Below are positions 34,799-44,354 of a stretch of DNA of 64,000 nt, piece by piece; position 1 is the first letter of the stretch, and each line of letters begins with the position of its first letter. The translations under genes were made by a program, and so were the position numbers. The notes beneath the pieces were generated by a model. It had not been told where the DNA came from. It saw only the letters and a list, made by a program, of their open reading frames with translations, and made no database searches. Source of the DNA: JABDMH01 sp965223165. GTDB lineage: Bacteria; Bacteroidota; Bacteroidia; Chitinophagales; Saprospiraceae. The stretch covers positions 62,001 to 126,000 of the forward strand of contig CBDCVQ010000007.1 in the NCBI GenBank assembly GCA_965223165.1, written 5' to 3'.

Positions 34799-37006
34799 AT
34801 GGCTGAAACAGCAAGCATAGTAGCAGACGAGAAGAAGTTGATCCAATCGGCTTATCGCAAGCTTTTGCAATCAATCAAGTCGTCTATGGACAAGACCGAC
34901 CGGAAGAATATCCGGATGGCCTATGAGATTGCCGTGGATGCCCATAGCAAGCAACGACGCAAGTCCGGTGAGCCCTACATACTCCATCCCATCGAAGTGG
35001 CGCGGATCTGTGCCGAAGAAATCGGCCTTGGACCCACGGCTATCGTCGCTGCCCTCCTGCATGACGTGGTCGAAGACACCAATGTCACCCTGGCAGAGAT
35101 CAAAGCTCGCTTTGGCGACAAGATTGGCAGCATCGTCGATGGTCTCACCAAGTTGAAAAGCGACTACAATCCCACGACGGCCCAGGCTGAGAACTTCAAG
35201 AAAGTACTAAGCACACTGGTCTATGACGTCCGCGTAGTGCTGATCAAAATGGCTGACCGCCTGCACAATATGCGGACCCTCGGCGCCATGCCCAAGCACA
35301 AACAGCTCCGCATCGCCGCCGAGACCAGCTATATCTATGCACCACTAGCCCATCGCCTCGGTCTCTACAATGTGAAGACGGAATTTCAAGATCTGTGCAT
35401 GAAGATCACCGATCGCGAAATTTACAACGAGTTGGCTCGCAAGCTGCAAGTGACCAAACTACAGCGCAACCTCTACATCAACGAGTTTATCGGACCGCTG
35501 CAAGACAAGCTGGATGCGCTGAAAGTCAAATACCGCATCCACGGAAGGCCCAAGTCGATATCTTCGATCCACAATAAGATCAAGACCAAAAAGGTACCCT
35601 TCGAGGAGATCTACGATCTCTTTGCCGTGCGGATCATCGTAGATGTCAAGAGGGAACTTGAGAAGCCGACCTGCTGGCAGGTATACTCCATCGTGACCGA
35701 TGTGCACACCCCCATTCCTGAGCGCCTCAAAGACTGGGTCACCACCCCCAAGTCCAATGGCTATGAGTCACTGCACACCACCGTGATCGGACCGCAGGGC
35801 AGGTTTGTCGAGGTACAGATACGCAGCGAACGCATGGATGAGATCGCCGAGCGTGGATTTGCTGCCCACTGGAAATACAAGAAAGTCAATAATCAGCAAG
35901 ACATCTACGAGAATTGGTTGGACAGCGTCCGCGATCTGCTGGAAGAGACGGACAAGGATGCGTTGGAGTTTGTGTCCGACTTCAAGACCAACCTCTTTAA
36001 AGATGAAGTCTTTGTATATACCCCCAAGGGTGACATGAAGGTACTGCCCAAGGGTGCTACCGCCCTGGATTTTGCCTTTAATATCCATTCTGATGTCGGG
36101 TACCACTGCGCCGCCATAAAGGTCAATAACAAACTGGTGCCCATGGGTACCAAGCTGCAAAATGGCGACCAGATCCATGTCACGACCAACAAGAATCAAA
36201 AACCCAACGAGAGCTGGCTCAAGATGGTGGTCACGGGCAAGGCCCGATCAAAGATCAAATCCGCACTCAAAGAGAATCTCAAGAAAATTGCAGAACTGGG
36301 CAAGGAGGTGCTGGCCCGTAAGCTCCGGCACATAAAAATTGACTTTGAGAGCAACGTGGATGCCATCTGCAAGCACTATGGCTACATGAACCGTACAGAT
36401 CTGTATGTTGCCATATACAACTCGCTCGTCAATCCATCCGAGCTAAAGAGCTATCCGGTCGAGCACGGTCGGCTTGTCTTTGGTGCGGAAAAGGCCAAGA
36501 AACCCACCGAAAACACGAAGCCCAAGCGAGCACGCAAGGCGACGGTCGTCAAGCCTCTGCTGCTCATCAATGACGAACCCGCTGACCAATACAACTACTC
36601 CTTTGCCAGCTGCTGCAATCCAGTGCTGGGCGATGATATCTTCGGTTTTGTGGGTGCGAGCACAGGCGTAAAAATCCACCGTACCGCTTGTCCCAATGCC
36701 GAGCACCTCATGACCAACTTTGGGTACCGGGCCCTACGCGTCGACTGGGCTAGCAAGACGTCGACGGAGTTTGTCGCCAATTTGATCATCACGGGCGTAG
36801 ACGATGGCCCCGGCGTCATTGAGCGAGTCACCGGCGAAATTTCCTCCAATCTGGGTCTAAATATCCGGTCCTTTTCCATCGAGGGTGCAGAAGGTTATTT
36901 CGAGGGAAAGGTAAGCCTGATCGTGGCCAACACCAATCAGTTAAATCAAGTCATCAATAACCTCAAGTCGCTCGACGGTGTTTCTACGGTGATACGCAAT
37001 GATTAA
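34799..37006 (+). CDS. rel: Bifunctional (p)ppGpp synthetase/hydrolase (RelA/SpoT, Rsh)
   Basis: The 735-residue protein has the full Rsh layout. The HD hydrolase domain has H63 and the H88-D89 pair in LLHDVVEDT, so hydrolysis should be active. The synthetase domain has GRPKSISSIHNKI, IYDLFAVRIIV, SNGYESLHTTVIGP and EVQIRSERMDEIAERG, and also looks intact. A TGS domain (VFVYTPKGDMKVLPKGATALDF), a Cys-containing zinc-finger region (SFASCCNPVLGDDIFGFV) and a C-terminal ACT domain follow. It makes and degrades the stringent-response alarmone. The Fur-family gene starts 3 bp later, so the two are cotranscribed. Confidence 0.97.
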   Translation: MAETASIVADEKKLIQSAYRKLLQSIKSSMDKTDRKNIRMAYEIAVDAHSKQRRKSGEPYILHPIEVARICAEEIGLGPTAIVAALLHDVVEDTNVTLAEIKARFGDKIGSIVDGLTKLKSDYNPTTAQAENFKKVLSTLVYDVRVVLIKMADRLHNMRTLGAMPKHKQLRIAAETSYIYAPLAHRLGLYNVKTEFQDLCMKITDREIYNELARKLQVTKLQRNLYINEFIGPLQDKLDALKVKYRIHGRPKSISSIHNKIKTKKVPFEEIYDLFAVRIIVDVKRELEKPTCWQVYSIVTDVHTPIPERLKDWVTTPKSNGYESLHTTVIGPQGRFVEVQIRSERMDEIAERGFAAHWKYKKVNNQQDIYENWLDSVRDLLEETDKDALEFVSDFKTNLFKDEVFVYTPKGDMKVLPKGATALDFAFNIHSDVGYHCAAIKVNNKLVPMGTKLQNGDQIHVTTNKNQKPNESWLKMVVTGKARSKIKSALKENLKKIAELGKEVLARKLRHIKIDFESNVDAICKHYGYMNRTDLYVAIYNSLVNPSELKSYPVEHGRLVFGAEKAKKPTENTKPKRARKATVVKPLLLINDEPADQYNYSFASCCNPVLGDDIFGFVGASTGVKIHRTACPNAEHLMTNFGYRALRVDWASKTSTEFVANLIITGVDDGPGVIERVTGEISSNLGLNIRSFSIEGAEGYFEGKVSLIVANTNQLNQVINNLKSLDGVSTVIRND

Positions 37007-37009
37007 GGT

Positions 37010-37501
37010 ATGGCAGATCAAATCAGTCGACCTGAGACCATAAAAGAAGTCAAGGAAATTTTTTCTAGTCACTTGGAAAACGAGGGGCTAAGAAAAACAC
37101 CGGAGCGATACGCGATCCTGGAAGAAATCTACCGCCGTACCGACCACTTTGACGCAGAGGCCCTCTACATCCACATGAAAAACCAAAACTACCGGGTCAG
37201 TCGGGCCACGGTCTACAACACGCTGGAACTCCTCGTCCATTGCGACCTCATCAAGCGGCATCAGTTTGGCAAGAACCTGGCCCAGTATGAAAAATCGCAT
37301 GGTTACAAACAACATGATCACTTGATCTGTCGCGACTGCGGAAAGGTCTTTGAATTCTGCGATCCGCGCATCCAGAAGATCCGGGATACGATGGCTGAAA
37401 TCTTGCAGTTTGACATTTATGATCACGCACTCAATCTCTACGGCAGATGCCTTGGTGCCTGCGATGATCCACCCTCTCGATCCCCCGCTGACAAGACCTA
37501 A
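37010..37501 (+). CDS. Fur-family transcriptional regulator
   Basis: The 163-residue protein has the Fur winged helix (RKTPERYAILEEIYRRTDHFDAE, then YRVSRATVYNTLELL, about residues 24-75) and a dimerisation domain. KQHDHLICRDCGKVFEFCD (about 101-119) has the His-rich regulatory site and the first CxxC zinc pair; a second Cys pair lies in GRCLGACDD. It could be Fur, Zur or PerR; sequence alone does not separate these. It directly follows rel in one transcript. Confidence 0.9.
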   Translation: MADQISRPETIKEVKEIFSSHLENEGLRKTPERYAILEEIYRRTDHFDAEALYIHMKNQNYRVSRATVYNTLELLVHCDLIKRHQFGKNLAQYEKSHGYKQHDHLICRDCGKVFEFCDPRIQKIRDTMAEILQFDIYDHALNLYGRCLGACDDPPSRSPADKT

Positions 37502-37609
37502 TACGCTGCCCATCCTAGGTCGAGGGACAAATGGCACGGGCTTTTGAACATCGGTGCTTAATCCGGTAAGATGCACACCGCATCCTCCAGGCTGCTTCCT
37601 TTGTTTTTC

Positions 37610-37617
37610 TATCTTTG
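37610..37617 (+). promoter_or_regulatory. -7 promoter element for purA
   Basis: TATCTTTG is a perfect TAnnTTTG, 29 nt before the purA ATG. No TTTG lies at 19 bp upstream, so the -33 element is weak. Confidence 0.5.
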
Positions 37618-37645
37618 GCCTTTAAGTATATGTCAATAGATATAC

Positions 37646-38914
37646 ATGGCAGTAGATGTGATCCTTGGACTTCAATGGGGAGATGAAGGCAAGGGCAAGA
37701 TTGTAGACTATCTAGCTCCCAATTATCAAATAATTTGCAGGTTTCAAGGAGGTCCCAACGCAGGGCATACGCTGAAATTTGGCGGACAGAAGCATGTACT
37801 CCACACGATACCGTCCGGCATATTTCGACCGGACCTGATCAACGTGATTGGCAACGGTGTCGTGATCGACCCCATCACCCTCAGCAAAGAACTGCAGGCC
37901 GTATCCGGAGCCGCAGTCGACTTTGAAGGAAGGCTGCTGGTGGCCCAAAAGGCCCACCTCATTTTACCCACCCACCGCATGCTGGATGCCGCGTCGGAAG
38001 CCTACAAAGGAAAGGCGAAAATCGGATCTACCCTTCGTGGTATTGGACCCACGTACATGGACAAGACCGGTCGCAATGGTCTGCGCGTGGGAGATCTCTC
38101 CACCCCCAAGTTTGAAGAAAAATATCGGAGCCTAAAGGAAAAACACCTGCATCTGCTGCGGCTCTACCCTGCGATCGATTTTGATTTGGAGCAGGAGGAG
38201 GAAAACTGGTTTGTGCAGCTCGAGGCCCTCCGGCAGCTACCCAAGATCGACGGAGAATATTATCTAAACCGAGCCCTGGCAGACGGTAAGAAGATATTGG
38301 CAGAAGGCGCCCAGGGCAGTATGCTTGATATCGATTTTGGCACTTATCCTTTTGTTACCTCGTCCAATACGGTCACCGCGGGTGCCTGCACCGGACTTGG
38401 TATCGCTCCCTCTCAGATCGGCGAGGTCATCGGAATCACCAAGGCCTATTGCACCCGGGTGGGCAGTGGCCCATTCCCTTCCGAGCTCTTTGATGAGGCC
38501 GGTAAAAAATTGGGTGAACTGGGGATGGAGTTTGGAGCGACCACCGGACGACCCAGACGATGCGGCTGGCTCGATGTACCCCAACTCAAGTACACGGTGA
38601 TGATCAATGGCGTGACCCAGCTGGTGATGACCAAGATTGATGTACTGGACACCTTCGAGGAGATCAACATCTGCAGTGCGTACCAGGTGGACGGCCAAAC
38701 CAGCGGCGATCTGCCCTTTGATATCAATGACGCGGGCATTCAACCCGTCTGGCGGACCTTTGCCGGATGGAACAGTCCCCTCCAATCAGTCGATTCCTAT
38801 GCCGATCTACCTGGTCCAGCACTATCGTATATCGGCGAGGTCGAACGTTTGCTGGGCGTGCCATTCACGATGATATCGACCGGACCGGAGCGGCAGAAGC
38901 TCCTGGTCAGGTAG
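37646..38914 (+). CDS. purA: Adenylosuccinate synthetase
   Basis: PurA makes adenylosuccinate from IMP, aspartate and GTP in AMP synthesis. The 422-residue protein has the GTP-binding start LGLQWGDEGKGKIVD (about residues 7-21), IRCRFQGG-like FQGGPNAGHT (about 34-43), EGAQGSMLDIDFGTYPFVT and TTGRPRRCGWLD. Length is normal. Its own -7 element lies at 37610, so it need not depend on the rel-fur transcript. Confidence 0.97.
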   Translation: MAVDVILGLQWGDEGKGKIVDYLAPNYQIICRFQGGPNAGHTLKFGGQKHVLHTIPSGIFRPDLINVIGNGVVIDPITLSKELQAVSGAAVDFEGRLLVAQKAHLILPTHRMLDAASEAYKGKAKIGSTLRGIGPTYMDKTGRNGLRVGDLSTPKFEEKYRSLKEKHLHLLRLYPAIDFDLEQEEENWFVQLEALRQLPKIDGEYYLNRALADGKKILAEGAQGSMLDIDFGTYPFVTSSNTVTAGACTGLGIAPSQIGEVIGITKAYCTRVGSGPFPSELFDEAGKKLGELGMEFGATTGRPRRCGWLDVPQLKYTVMINGVTQLVMTKIDVLDTFEEINICSAYQVDGQTSGDLPFDINDAGIQPVWRTFAGWNSPLQSVDSYADLPGPALSYIGEVERLLGVPFTMISTGPERQKLLVR

Positions 38915-38943
38915 GTATAACGTGGTGGTCGATTTCTAGATCG

Positions 38944-39648
38944 CTAAAGGCCTGCGGTGACGATGTACTGGTAGGCCAAGGTCTGATCGTCGGTGGCGAG
39001 AATCCGATATCCCGCTGCCTCTAGTTCTTGCTCCACTTCAGAGAGCGGCATTTTTTCATTCGCAGGCGGGCCATTCGGGATGGATTTTTTCTTGAATTCG
39101 ATGATGACAATTTTGCCATCTGGCGACAGCTTGTCTTTGAGTCGGCGAAAATAAGCCACTCGGTCATCAATATATACGTAGGTGCTGACCAGCAAGATGG
39201 CATCGGCCTCCCCGGCACGCAGCATGGGATCGTCTGGTCGGGCTTGGCGCGTTTCAAATTTTGCCTGCAGTTCAGCAGGCAGCAGGGACTTTTTCTCCTC
39301 GAGGAAAGCGACAAACTGCGGGTCCAGCTCCACGGCAATCACCTTGCCGGCTTGCGGCAACATCCGAAAGGTAAAATACCCACTGCTGGCCCCAAGATCA
39401 ACCACCGTTTTGCCTTCCAACGGGCCGATCAGATCAATGACCCGGTCGGGTTGCTGCCAGATATCTCTATTCTCGTCCTCGTACGTCTGGATCTTCTCTT
39501 CAAATGGGCCCTCGCTAGCCCAGTTAGCATCCTCACCGATCAATGGTTCTGCGCCATCTTGTACTACGGCACCATTGCCGCAGGCCATCGCTGCAAGGGC
39601 CGCCAACAGCCAGATTTGCCTAAATACCAAGCTTACCTGTACGCGCAT
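38944..39648 (-). CDS. Exported lipoprotein with SAM-dependent methyltransferase domain
   Basis: The 234-residue protein has a lipoprotein signal (LLAALAAMACGNG) at residues 13-25, then a class I methyltransferase fold: VVDLGASSGYFTFRMLPQAG (SAM-binding motif I, about residues 80-99), VIAVELDP (motif post I), and ADAILLVSTYVYID. Small exported methyltransferase-like proteins are known in Gram-negatives, but SAM is not expected in the periplasm, so either the Cys is not used or the protein acts otherwise. It is last in the rimK-like, aspartoacylase, dacB operon, 10 bp after dacB. Confidence 0.8.
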   Translation of the reverse strand: MRVQVSLVFRQIWLLAALAAMACGNGAVVQDGAEPLIGEDANWASEGPFEEKIQTYEDENRDIWQQPDRVIDLIGPLEGKTVVDLGASSGYFTFRMLPQAGKVIAVELDPQFVAFLEEKKSLLPAELQAKFETRQARPDDPMLRAGEADAILLVSTYVYIDDRVAYFRRLKDKLSPDGKIVIIEFKKKSIPNGPPANEKMPLSEVEQELEAAGYRILATDDQTLAYQYIVTAGL

Positions 39649-39658
39649 CCGGTCGATC

Positions 39659-41086
39659 TTATTCTGAGGAAAGATACAGGCTCTCCAACAATTGTTCTAA
39701 TTTCTGCCTGACTACATACCGCCCGCAGGAGGGGTTGAAAGTAAAGGCGGCAAACGCCAGGACCCGGCCGTCTTCGGTCATAATGTAACCTGCGTAGTTG
39801 CGTACCCCGTTGATGAGCCCGCTTTTCGCATACACCGATCCCCAGGCCGGTGAGCTCTTCAGCATGCCTCGGAGGGTACCCGATTGGCCGGCCACCGCCA
39901 GCGTAGGCAGGATCGCGGCATACAGATCGCGGCTATCATAGATGTTTTGGAGGATCTCCACCGTAGCCCGGGTAGAAATGGCATTGTCCGGGGCCAACCC
40001 GGCAAAATCCACGATTCTGGCACCCGTCATGTCAATACCCCGTTCTTGCCAGAAGCGCTCCATGCCCAGGAAGCTTTCAGTATCCTTGCGCAAGAAATAA
40101 CCGATGGCCTCGGCAAAGAGATTGACGCTCTCGCGATTGGTCGTCACCGCGATCTCCGCCAGGGAGGGAGACATGACCGTGTCTATCCACTGCAGCTCAG
40201 TCTCTGTGCGCTGATAGTTTGATCGGGCCTCCCCCTGGACCGTAATGCCGTTCTGGAGGAGGGTGCTGCGCAGGTGATGGGCAATAAACATGGCCGGATC
40301 CGGCAATGACCCCTTGATGTGAAAGCGGCCGCCCCCACGTGGTATGGTCCCTTTGATATGCCGACGGAGCTGGTGAGGAGCTCCCATCACATAAGCTTGA
40401 TCTCCACTGTTGGCCGCGGCCGATCGCACATAACTTTCGAGCACAAGCCCGGGCACGGCCGGCTCCACCGCGGCCACATGGACATGGCCGCCAAGGGCAG
40501 GATGTTGTTGTAGGTAGATGTGGCACAGATTGTCATGGACATTGAGACCTAGCGGCACCGCCCCATAGTAGTTTCCGAGATCTTCAAATGGCCAGGAACC
40601 GGGCAATCGCCAGCGCTCATAGAACGATGCATCTCCCACGACATCTCCCTGAATATGGCGCACTCCTCGTGCCGTGAGTAGTTTTGCCCAGCGCTGCAGT
40701 AGCTGGCGAAGGCCATCGGGATCCAGATATGAAGATCCCAGCGTGGGGTCTCCCTTGCCTATGATCCGCAAGTCGCCCCGGAGCGTGTCAGTGGTCAGCT
40801 CGCCGGAGTAGGCCAATTGAGTCTCAAATCGATGATTGGTGCCTAAACTCGATATCGCCGCTGCCGTGGTCAAGACCTTCAGGACAGATGCGGGAGGCAA
40901 AGCTAGCTTTGGGTTGTGCTGACCGATGAATTGGCCCGTACCCAGGTCCAGCACAGATACCGCCGCAGAGCTGGTCTGCAGGCAGGGGTCAGACACAAAA
41001 TTTTCAATGCATACTTGTGCCGGTTGTTGAGCCCGTGCAAGCATCACCAGAGCAAGCTGGAGGCAGAGCAGCAGGGGAAACTTCAT
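39659..41086 (-). CDS. dacB: D-alanyl-D-alanine carboxypeptidase/endopeptidase (PBP4, S13 family)
   Basis: This 475-residue protein trims peptidoglycan crosslinks in the periplasm. A signal peptide (LLLCLQLALVMLARA) is followed by the S13 active site SVLK (Ser67, Lys70), SVN (about residue 320) and KSG (about 419, in VYAKSGLINGVRNYAGYI). Domain order and length fit E. coli DacB. It starts at an ATGA overlap with the upstream aspartoacylase-like gene, so translation is coupled. Confidence 0.95.
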   Translation of the reverse strand: MKFPLLLCLQLALVMLARAQQPAQVCIENFVSDPCLQTSSAAVSVLDLGTGQFIGQHNPKLALPPASVLKVLTTAAAISSLGTNHRFETQLAYSGELTTDTLRGDLRIIGKGDPTLGSSYLDPDGLRQLLQRWAKLLTARGVRHIQGDVVGDASFYERWRLPGSWPFEDLGNYYGAVPLGLNVHDNLCHIYLQQHPALGGHVHVAAVEPAVPGLVLESYVRSAAANSGDQAYVMGAPHQLRRHIKGTIPRGGGRFHIKGSLPDPAMFIAHHLRSTLLQNGITVQGEARSNYQRTETELQWIDTVMSPSLAEIAVTTNRESVNLFAEAIGYFLRKDTESFLGMERFWQERGIDMTGARIVDFAGLAPDNAISTRATVEILQNIYDSRDLYAAILPTLAVAGQSGTLRGMLKSSPAWGSVYAKSGLINGVRNYAGYIMTEDGRVLAFAAFTFNPSCGRYVVRQKLEQLLESLYLSSE

Positions 41087-42036
41087 ACCGGGCTGGATTC
41101 GTAGCCTAAGTGAAAGAGGGCGTCGCCCTGATGTACCACCGGCGTGTTGTTGTGTCCCAGGATATAGCCATCTCGACTCGCTGTGACCGCTGTGCGTGTG
41201 GCGCCGCCCGGGTCATAGATACTGCCCAGCGTCTCTCCCTTTCGGATTTGCCTACCTGATTTCTTTGACCAGATGAAGATACCTGCCTGTTTGGCCCTGA
41301 TCCAGGTGGTCTTCTTAAAGTGGAGGCTCTCCGTCTGGTAGTCGTGAGCCTGGAGCAGGCCCTGCGCGTCTAGCAACCGGCGGATACCCCGCAATGCGGA
41401 CTCAATCACGAACCCATCGAGACGAAGGGCCTCACCACCTTCAAAAACAACAATGGGCACCCCCATCACTCTGGCGGCCTTCCGCAAGGATTTGGAAATC
41501 AATGCTTTTTCGATGATGAAGGGAGCCCGAAAATCAAGGGCCAACTGTCGCGCTCGTTCGTCCCGTCGCGAATACCTGATCTGGGGATAGTTAAATCGAT
41601 TGTCACCGCCGGTGTGAAAGTCCACACCAAAATCAACGAGGGGCAGTACTTTCTTGGTCAATATGCGTGCTACCCGCGAAGCCAACGAGCCACGCATACT
41701 TCCTGGAAAACTGCGATTCACGTCCTTACCATCTGGCACCGCCCGGGAAAAATTGATGAAGCCATAGATATTGAGGATCGGGATGACGATGACATTACCC
41801 CGCTCGATCTGATCAAACATACCGGAAGACATGGCTTCGCGCAGGATCTCGATGCCGTTGATCTCGTCGCCATGTAGTCCGGCCAGGAGCAGGACGGTGG
41901 GACCCTCTTTATTACTGCAAAAGACGTGGGTTTTGATAGAGATTCTCGTGCCCGAGGGCAACTTGCCCACATGCAGGTTGATGACATCCATCGTACCCGG
42001 GGCGACATAGCTGTTGTTAATCTCGAGGCCGGCCAC
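41083..42036 (-). CDS. Succinylglutamate desuccinylase/aspartoacylase-family Zn hydrolase (M14-like)
   Basis: The 317-residue protein starts with GTG overlapping the rimK-like stop by one base. LLLAGLHGDEINGIEIL (about residues 50-66) holds the Zn ligands His and Glu, and VDFGVDFHTGGDNRFNYPQIRY (about 134-155) the third His. The C-terminal beta domain has GGATRTAVTASRDGYILGHNNTPVV. The family removes acyl groups from amino acids. Pairing with RimK-type ligases is common and suggests it acts on the ligase product (inference). It is followed by dacB with a 4-base overlap. Confidence 0.9.
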   Translation of the reverse strand: MAGLEINNSYVAPGTMDVINLHVGKLPSGTRISIKTHVFCSNKEGPTVLLLAGLHGDEINGIEILREAMSSGMFDQIERGNVIVIPILNIYGFINFSRAVPDGKDVNRSFPGSMRGSLASRVARILTKKVLPLVDFGVDFHTGGDNRFNYPQIRYSRRDERARQLALDFRAPFIIEKALISKSLRKAARVMGVPIVVFEGGEALRLDGFVIESALRGIRRLLDAQGLLQAHDYQTESLHFKKTTWIRAKQAGIFIWSKKSGRQIRKGETLGSIYDPGGATRTAVTASRDGYILGHNNTPVVHQGDALFHLGYESSPV

Positions 42037-42941
42037 TATCTCTGTTTTCGCATGAGATATTTGTTGCGCTTGCGTACCCGCTTTTCTACAAATTTGACGA
42101 CTTGTCCGGCCACATCCTTGCCGGTGATGGTCTCGATGCCTTCCAGCCCGGGCGACGAGTTGACCTCGAGGACCAGTGGCCCCCGCTTTGATCTCAGCAG
42201 GTCCACCCCTGCTACGTCCAGGCCCAGTATCCGGCAGACCTTTCTCGACAAGAATCGCTCCTCCTCCGTCAGCTGCACTACGACCGCACTCGCACCCCGG
42301 TGTAGATTGGATCTGAACTCTCCCTGCTTTGCCTGCCGTTTCATAGAGGCAACGATTTCTCCATCGACCACCAGGACACGGATGTCCGCGCCATTAGACT
42401 CTTTAATGTAGGATTGTACCAGGGCCGCCTTCTTGAGTCGACCGAAAGCTTCCAATGTACTGGATGCATTTTGGAGATCCTGGGAAAGAATCACCCCAAG
42501 CCCATGGGTGCTCTCCAACAACTTGATCACCACGGGCAAATCAAAGTCCTCCGTGAGAGACTCATCAAACTGGACGGGGTTGGGCAGTAGTGACTTTGGT
42601 ACCGGAATGTCCTCTGAGGCCAGTAGTTGATAGCAACGCCACTTGTTTCTAGCCTTGAGAATGGAGTCAGCCCGGGTCACCGTGAAAACACCCATCTTCT
42701 CAAATTGGCGAATGACGTTGGTGCCGTGCGCCGTCGCCGAGCTCCCGACTCTCGGGATAATGGCATCATACCCTGTGATCTGCTCTCCCCGGTAACGAAT
42801 GCCGAGGTGACTGCGATCGAGGATCATATCACACTGGAGATGGTCAATGACGCGGGCAAAATGCCCTCTGCGGTAGCAGGCCCTCAGAAGGCTTTGAGTG
42901 GAGTAGAGGGACGGATTTCGCGAGAGTATCAGTATCCGCAT
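42036..42941 (-). CDS. rimK: RimK-like ATP-grasp amino acid ligase
   Basis: The 301-residue protein has the RimK layout: N-terminal RILILSRNPSLYSTQSLLRAC, IIPRVGSSATAHGTNVIRQFE (about residues 60-80), then an ATP-grasp fold with DLPVVIKLLESTHGLGVIL, GADIRVLVVDGEIVASM and LEVNSSPGLEGIE. E. coli RimK adds glutamates to ribosomal protein S6. Here it heads an operon with a hydrolase, PBP4 and a methyltransferase, so the substrate could be different, possibly in the envelope. The ATG lies 7 nt from a -7-like element, so the leader is very short. Confidence 0.9.
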   Translation of the reverse strand: MRILILSRNPSLYSTQSLLRACYRRGHFARVIDHLQCDMILDRSHLGIRYRGEQITGYDAIIPRVGSSATAHGTNVIRQFEKMGVFTVTRADSILKARNKWRCYQLLASEDIPVPKSLLPNPVQFDESLTEDFDLPVVIKLLESTHGLGVILSQDLQNASSTLEAFGRLKKAALVQSYIKESNGADIRVLVVDGEIVASMKRQAKQGEFRSNLHRGASAVVVQLTEEERFLSRKVCRILGLDVAGVDLLRSKRGPLVLEVNSSPGLEGIETITGKDVAGQVVKFVEKRVRKRNKYLMRKQR

Positions 42942-42948
42942 GATCGTC

Positions 42949-42956
42949 GTAAGATA
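42949..42956 (-). promoter_or_regulatory. Candidate -7 promoter element for the rimK operon
   Basis: Minus-strand TATCTTAC is a near match to TAnnTTTG, 7 nt before the rimK ATG. It is identical to the element before the DtxR-family gene at 7219. Confidence 0.35.
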
Positions 42957-43049
42957 GTGGAAAAAATCATGGCTATCGCTCGTGTAAATCGAGGCCCGGC
43001 CGGCATGAACGGCGCACCCTGATTACGAATATTGGTCTATCTTCAAGAC

Positions 43050-44354
43050 GTGAACCAACGTCAGCAGTCCCTAACTTTGGACAACAAAAAGACCATCAAC
43101 GGGTGGGCTTTTTTTGATTGGGCCAATTCCTCTTATGCCCTGGTCATTTCGGTGGCTATCTTCCCCAACTTCTACATCCAGGTCACAGATGATCAGATAG
43201 ACATTCTCGGAGCCAGCATTAGCAATAGTTCGCTCTATGCTTTTTCCATCTCCTTTGCCTACTTATTGATATCTCTCCTGCTGCCGCTGCTGTCGGGTAT
43301 TGCCGATCACAGTGGGAGGCGCATGTACTTTCTCAAGTTGTTTACGACGATGGGTGCGCTGGCGTGCATCGGCCTGTTCTTTTTTCAGGGCATGGCGCAA
43401 CTCATCATTGGGCTGGGGTGCTTTATATTGGCGACGATTGGCTTTGACGGCGGCAAGGTCTTTTATAACTCCTATCTGCCGATCATCTCCAGTCCGGAGC
43501 GCTACGATACGGTCAGCGCCAAGGGATTTGCCTACGGGTACATCGGCAGCGTGCTCCTGCTCATCATCAATTTGATGGTCATCACCCAGCCGGGCTGGTT
43601 TGGCATCGCCGAAGATGCTTTGGCGGTACGGCTAGCCTTTATCATGGTGGGATTGTGGTGGATCGGATTTGCCCAGATTGCCTTCCGGCGATTGCCCCAG
43701 GACCGTCGCACAGAGAGCAATGACGCCATCCGCAAGGGCATCGAAGAAATCAAAAGCGTGTGGAAGGCACTGCGGCCTCAGCGCAATATCAAGCGCTTTC
43801 TTTTTTCCTTTTTCTGCTACAGCGCCGGTGTCCAGACCATCTTGTATTTGGCCGCGACATTTGCCGAAAAGGAACTGTCCTTTGGTACCACCGAGCTTAT
43901 ACTGGTCATACTGATTCTCCAGATCGTGGCGATCGGCGGAGCGTACCTTTTTGCCCAAGTCAGCAGGCACCGGGGCAACAAAGTCTCGTTGATGTGTATG
44001 CTCTTTATCTGGATTGCCGTGTGCGTGATTGCCTACTTCGTCCAAGACAAGCTGCAGTTTTACGCCCTGGCTGGGCTGGTGGGTTTGGTCATGGGCGGTA
44101 TTCAGTCCATGTCGCGCTCTACCTACTCGAAGCTGATCCAAACCCACCAGGAAGAATCAACGTCTTACTTCAGCTTTTATGAAGTGCTGGAGAAACTGGC
44201 GATCGTCTTTGGTACGTTTAGTTTTGGCTTTTTGGATCAATTGTCGGGCAGCATGCGCAATAGCATCCTCCTACTGGGGGTGTACTTTCTCGTCGGTATT
44301 TTCCTCCTTACACAGGTGCGCGTCGAGGACTGGAATCAATTGGAATACTCATAG
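43050..44354 (+). CDS. MFS transporter, UMF1/Atg22-like family
   Basis: I use the GTG at 43050 (434 residues); a TTG at 43032 is an alternative. KKTINGWAFFDWANSSYALVISV is the typical UMF1/Atg22-like start, followed by about 12 membrane helices and the DHSGRRMYFL loop. MGGIQSMSRSTYSKLI is another family hallmark. Bacterial members are thought to export small molecules such as amino acids; the substrate here is unknown. The 3' end overlaps the convergent lipoprotein gene by 19 bp. Confidence 0.88.
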   Translation: MNQRQQSLTLDNKKTINGWAFFDWANSSYALVISVAIFPNFYIQVTDDQIDILGASISNSSLYAFSISFAYLLISLLLPLLSGIADHSGRRMYFLKLFTTMGALACIGLFFFQGMAQLIIGLGCFILATIGFDGGKVFYNSYLPIISSPERYDTVSAKGFAYGYIGSVLLLIINLMVITQPGWFGIAEDALAVRLAFIMVGLWWIGFAQIAFRRLPQDRRTESNDAIRKGIEEIKSVWKALRPQRNIKRFLFSFFCYSAGVQTILYLAATFAEKELSFGTTELILVILILQIVAIGGAYLFAQVSRHRGNKVSLMCMLFIWIAVCVIAYFVQDKLQFYALAGLVGLVMGGIQSMSRSTYSKLIQTHQEESTSYFSFYEVLEKLAIVFGTFSFGFLDQLSGSMRNSILLLGVYFLVGIFLLTQVRVEDWNQLEYS

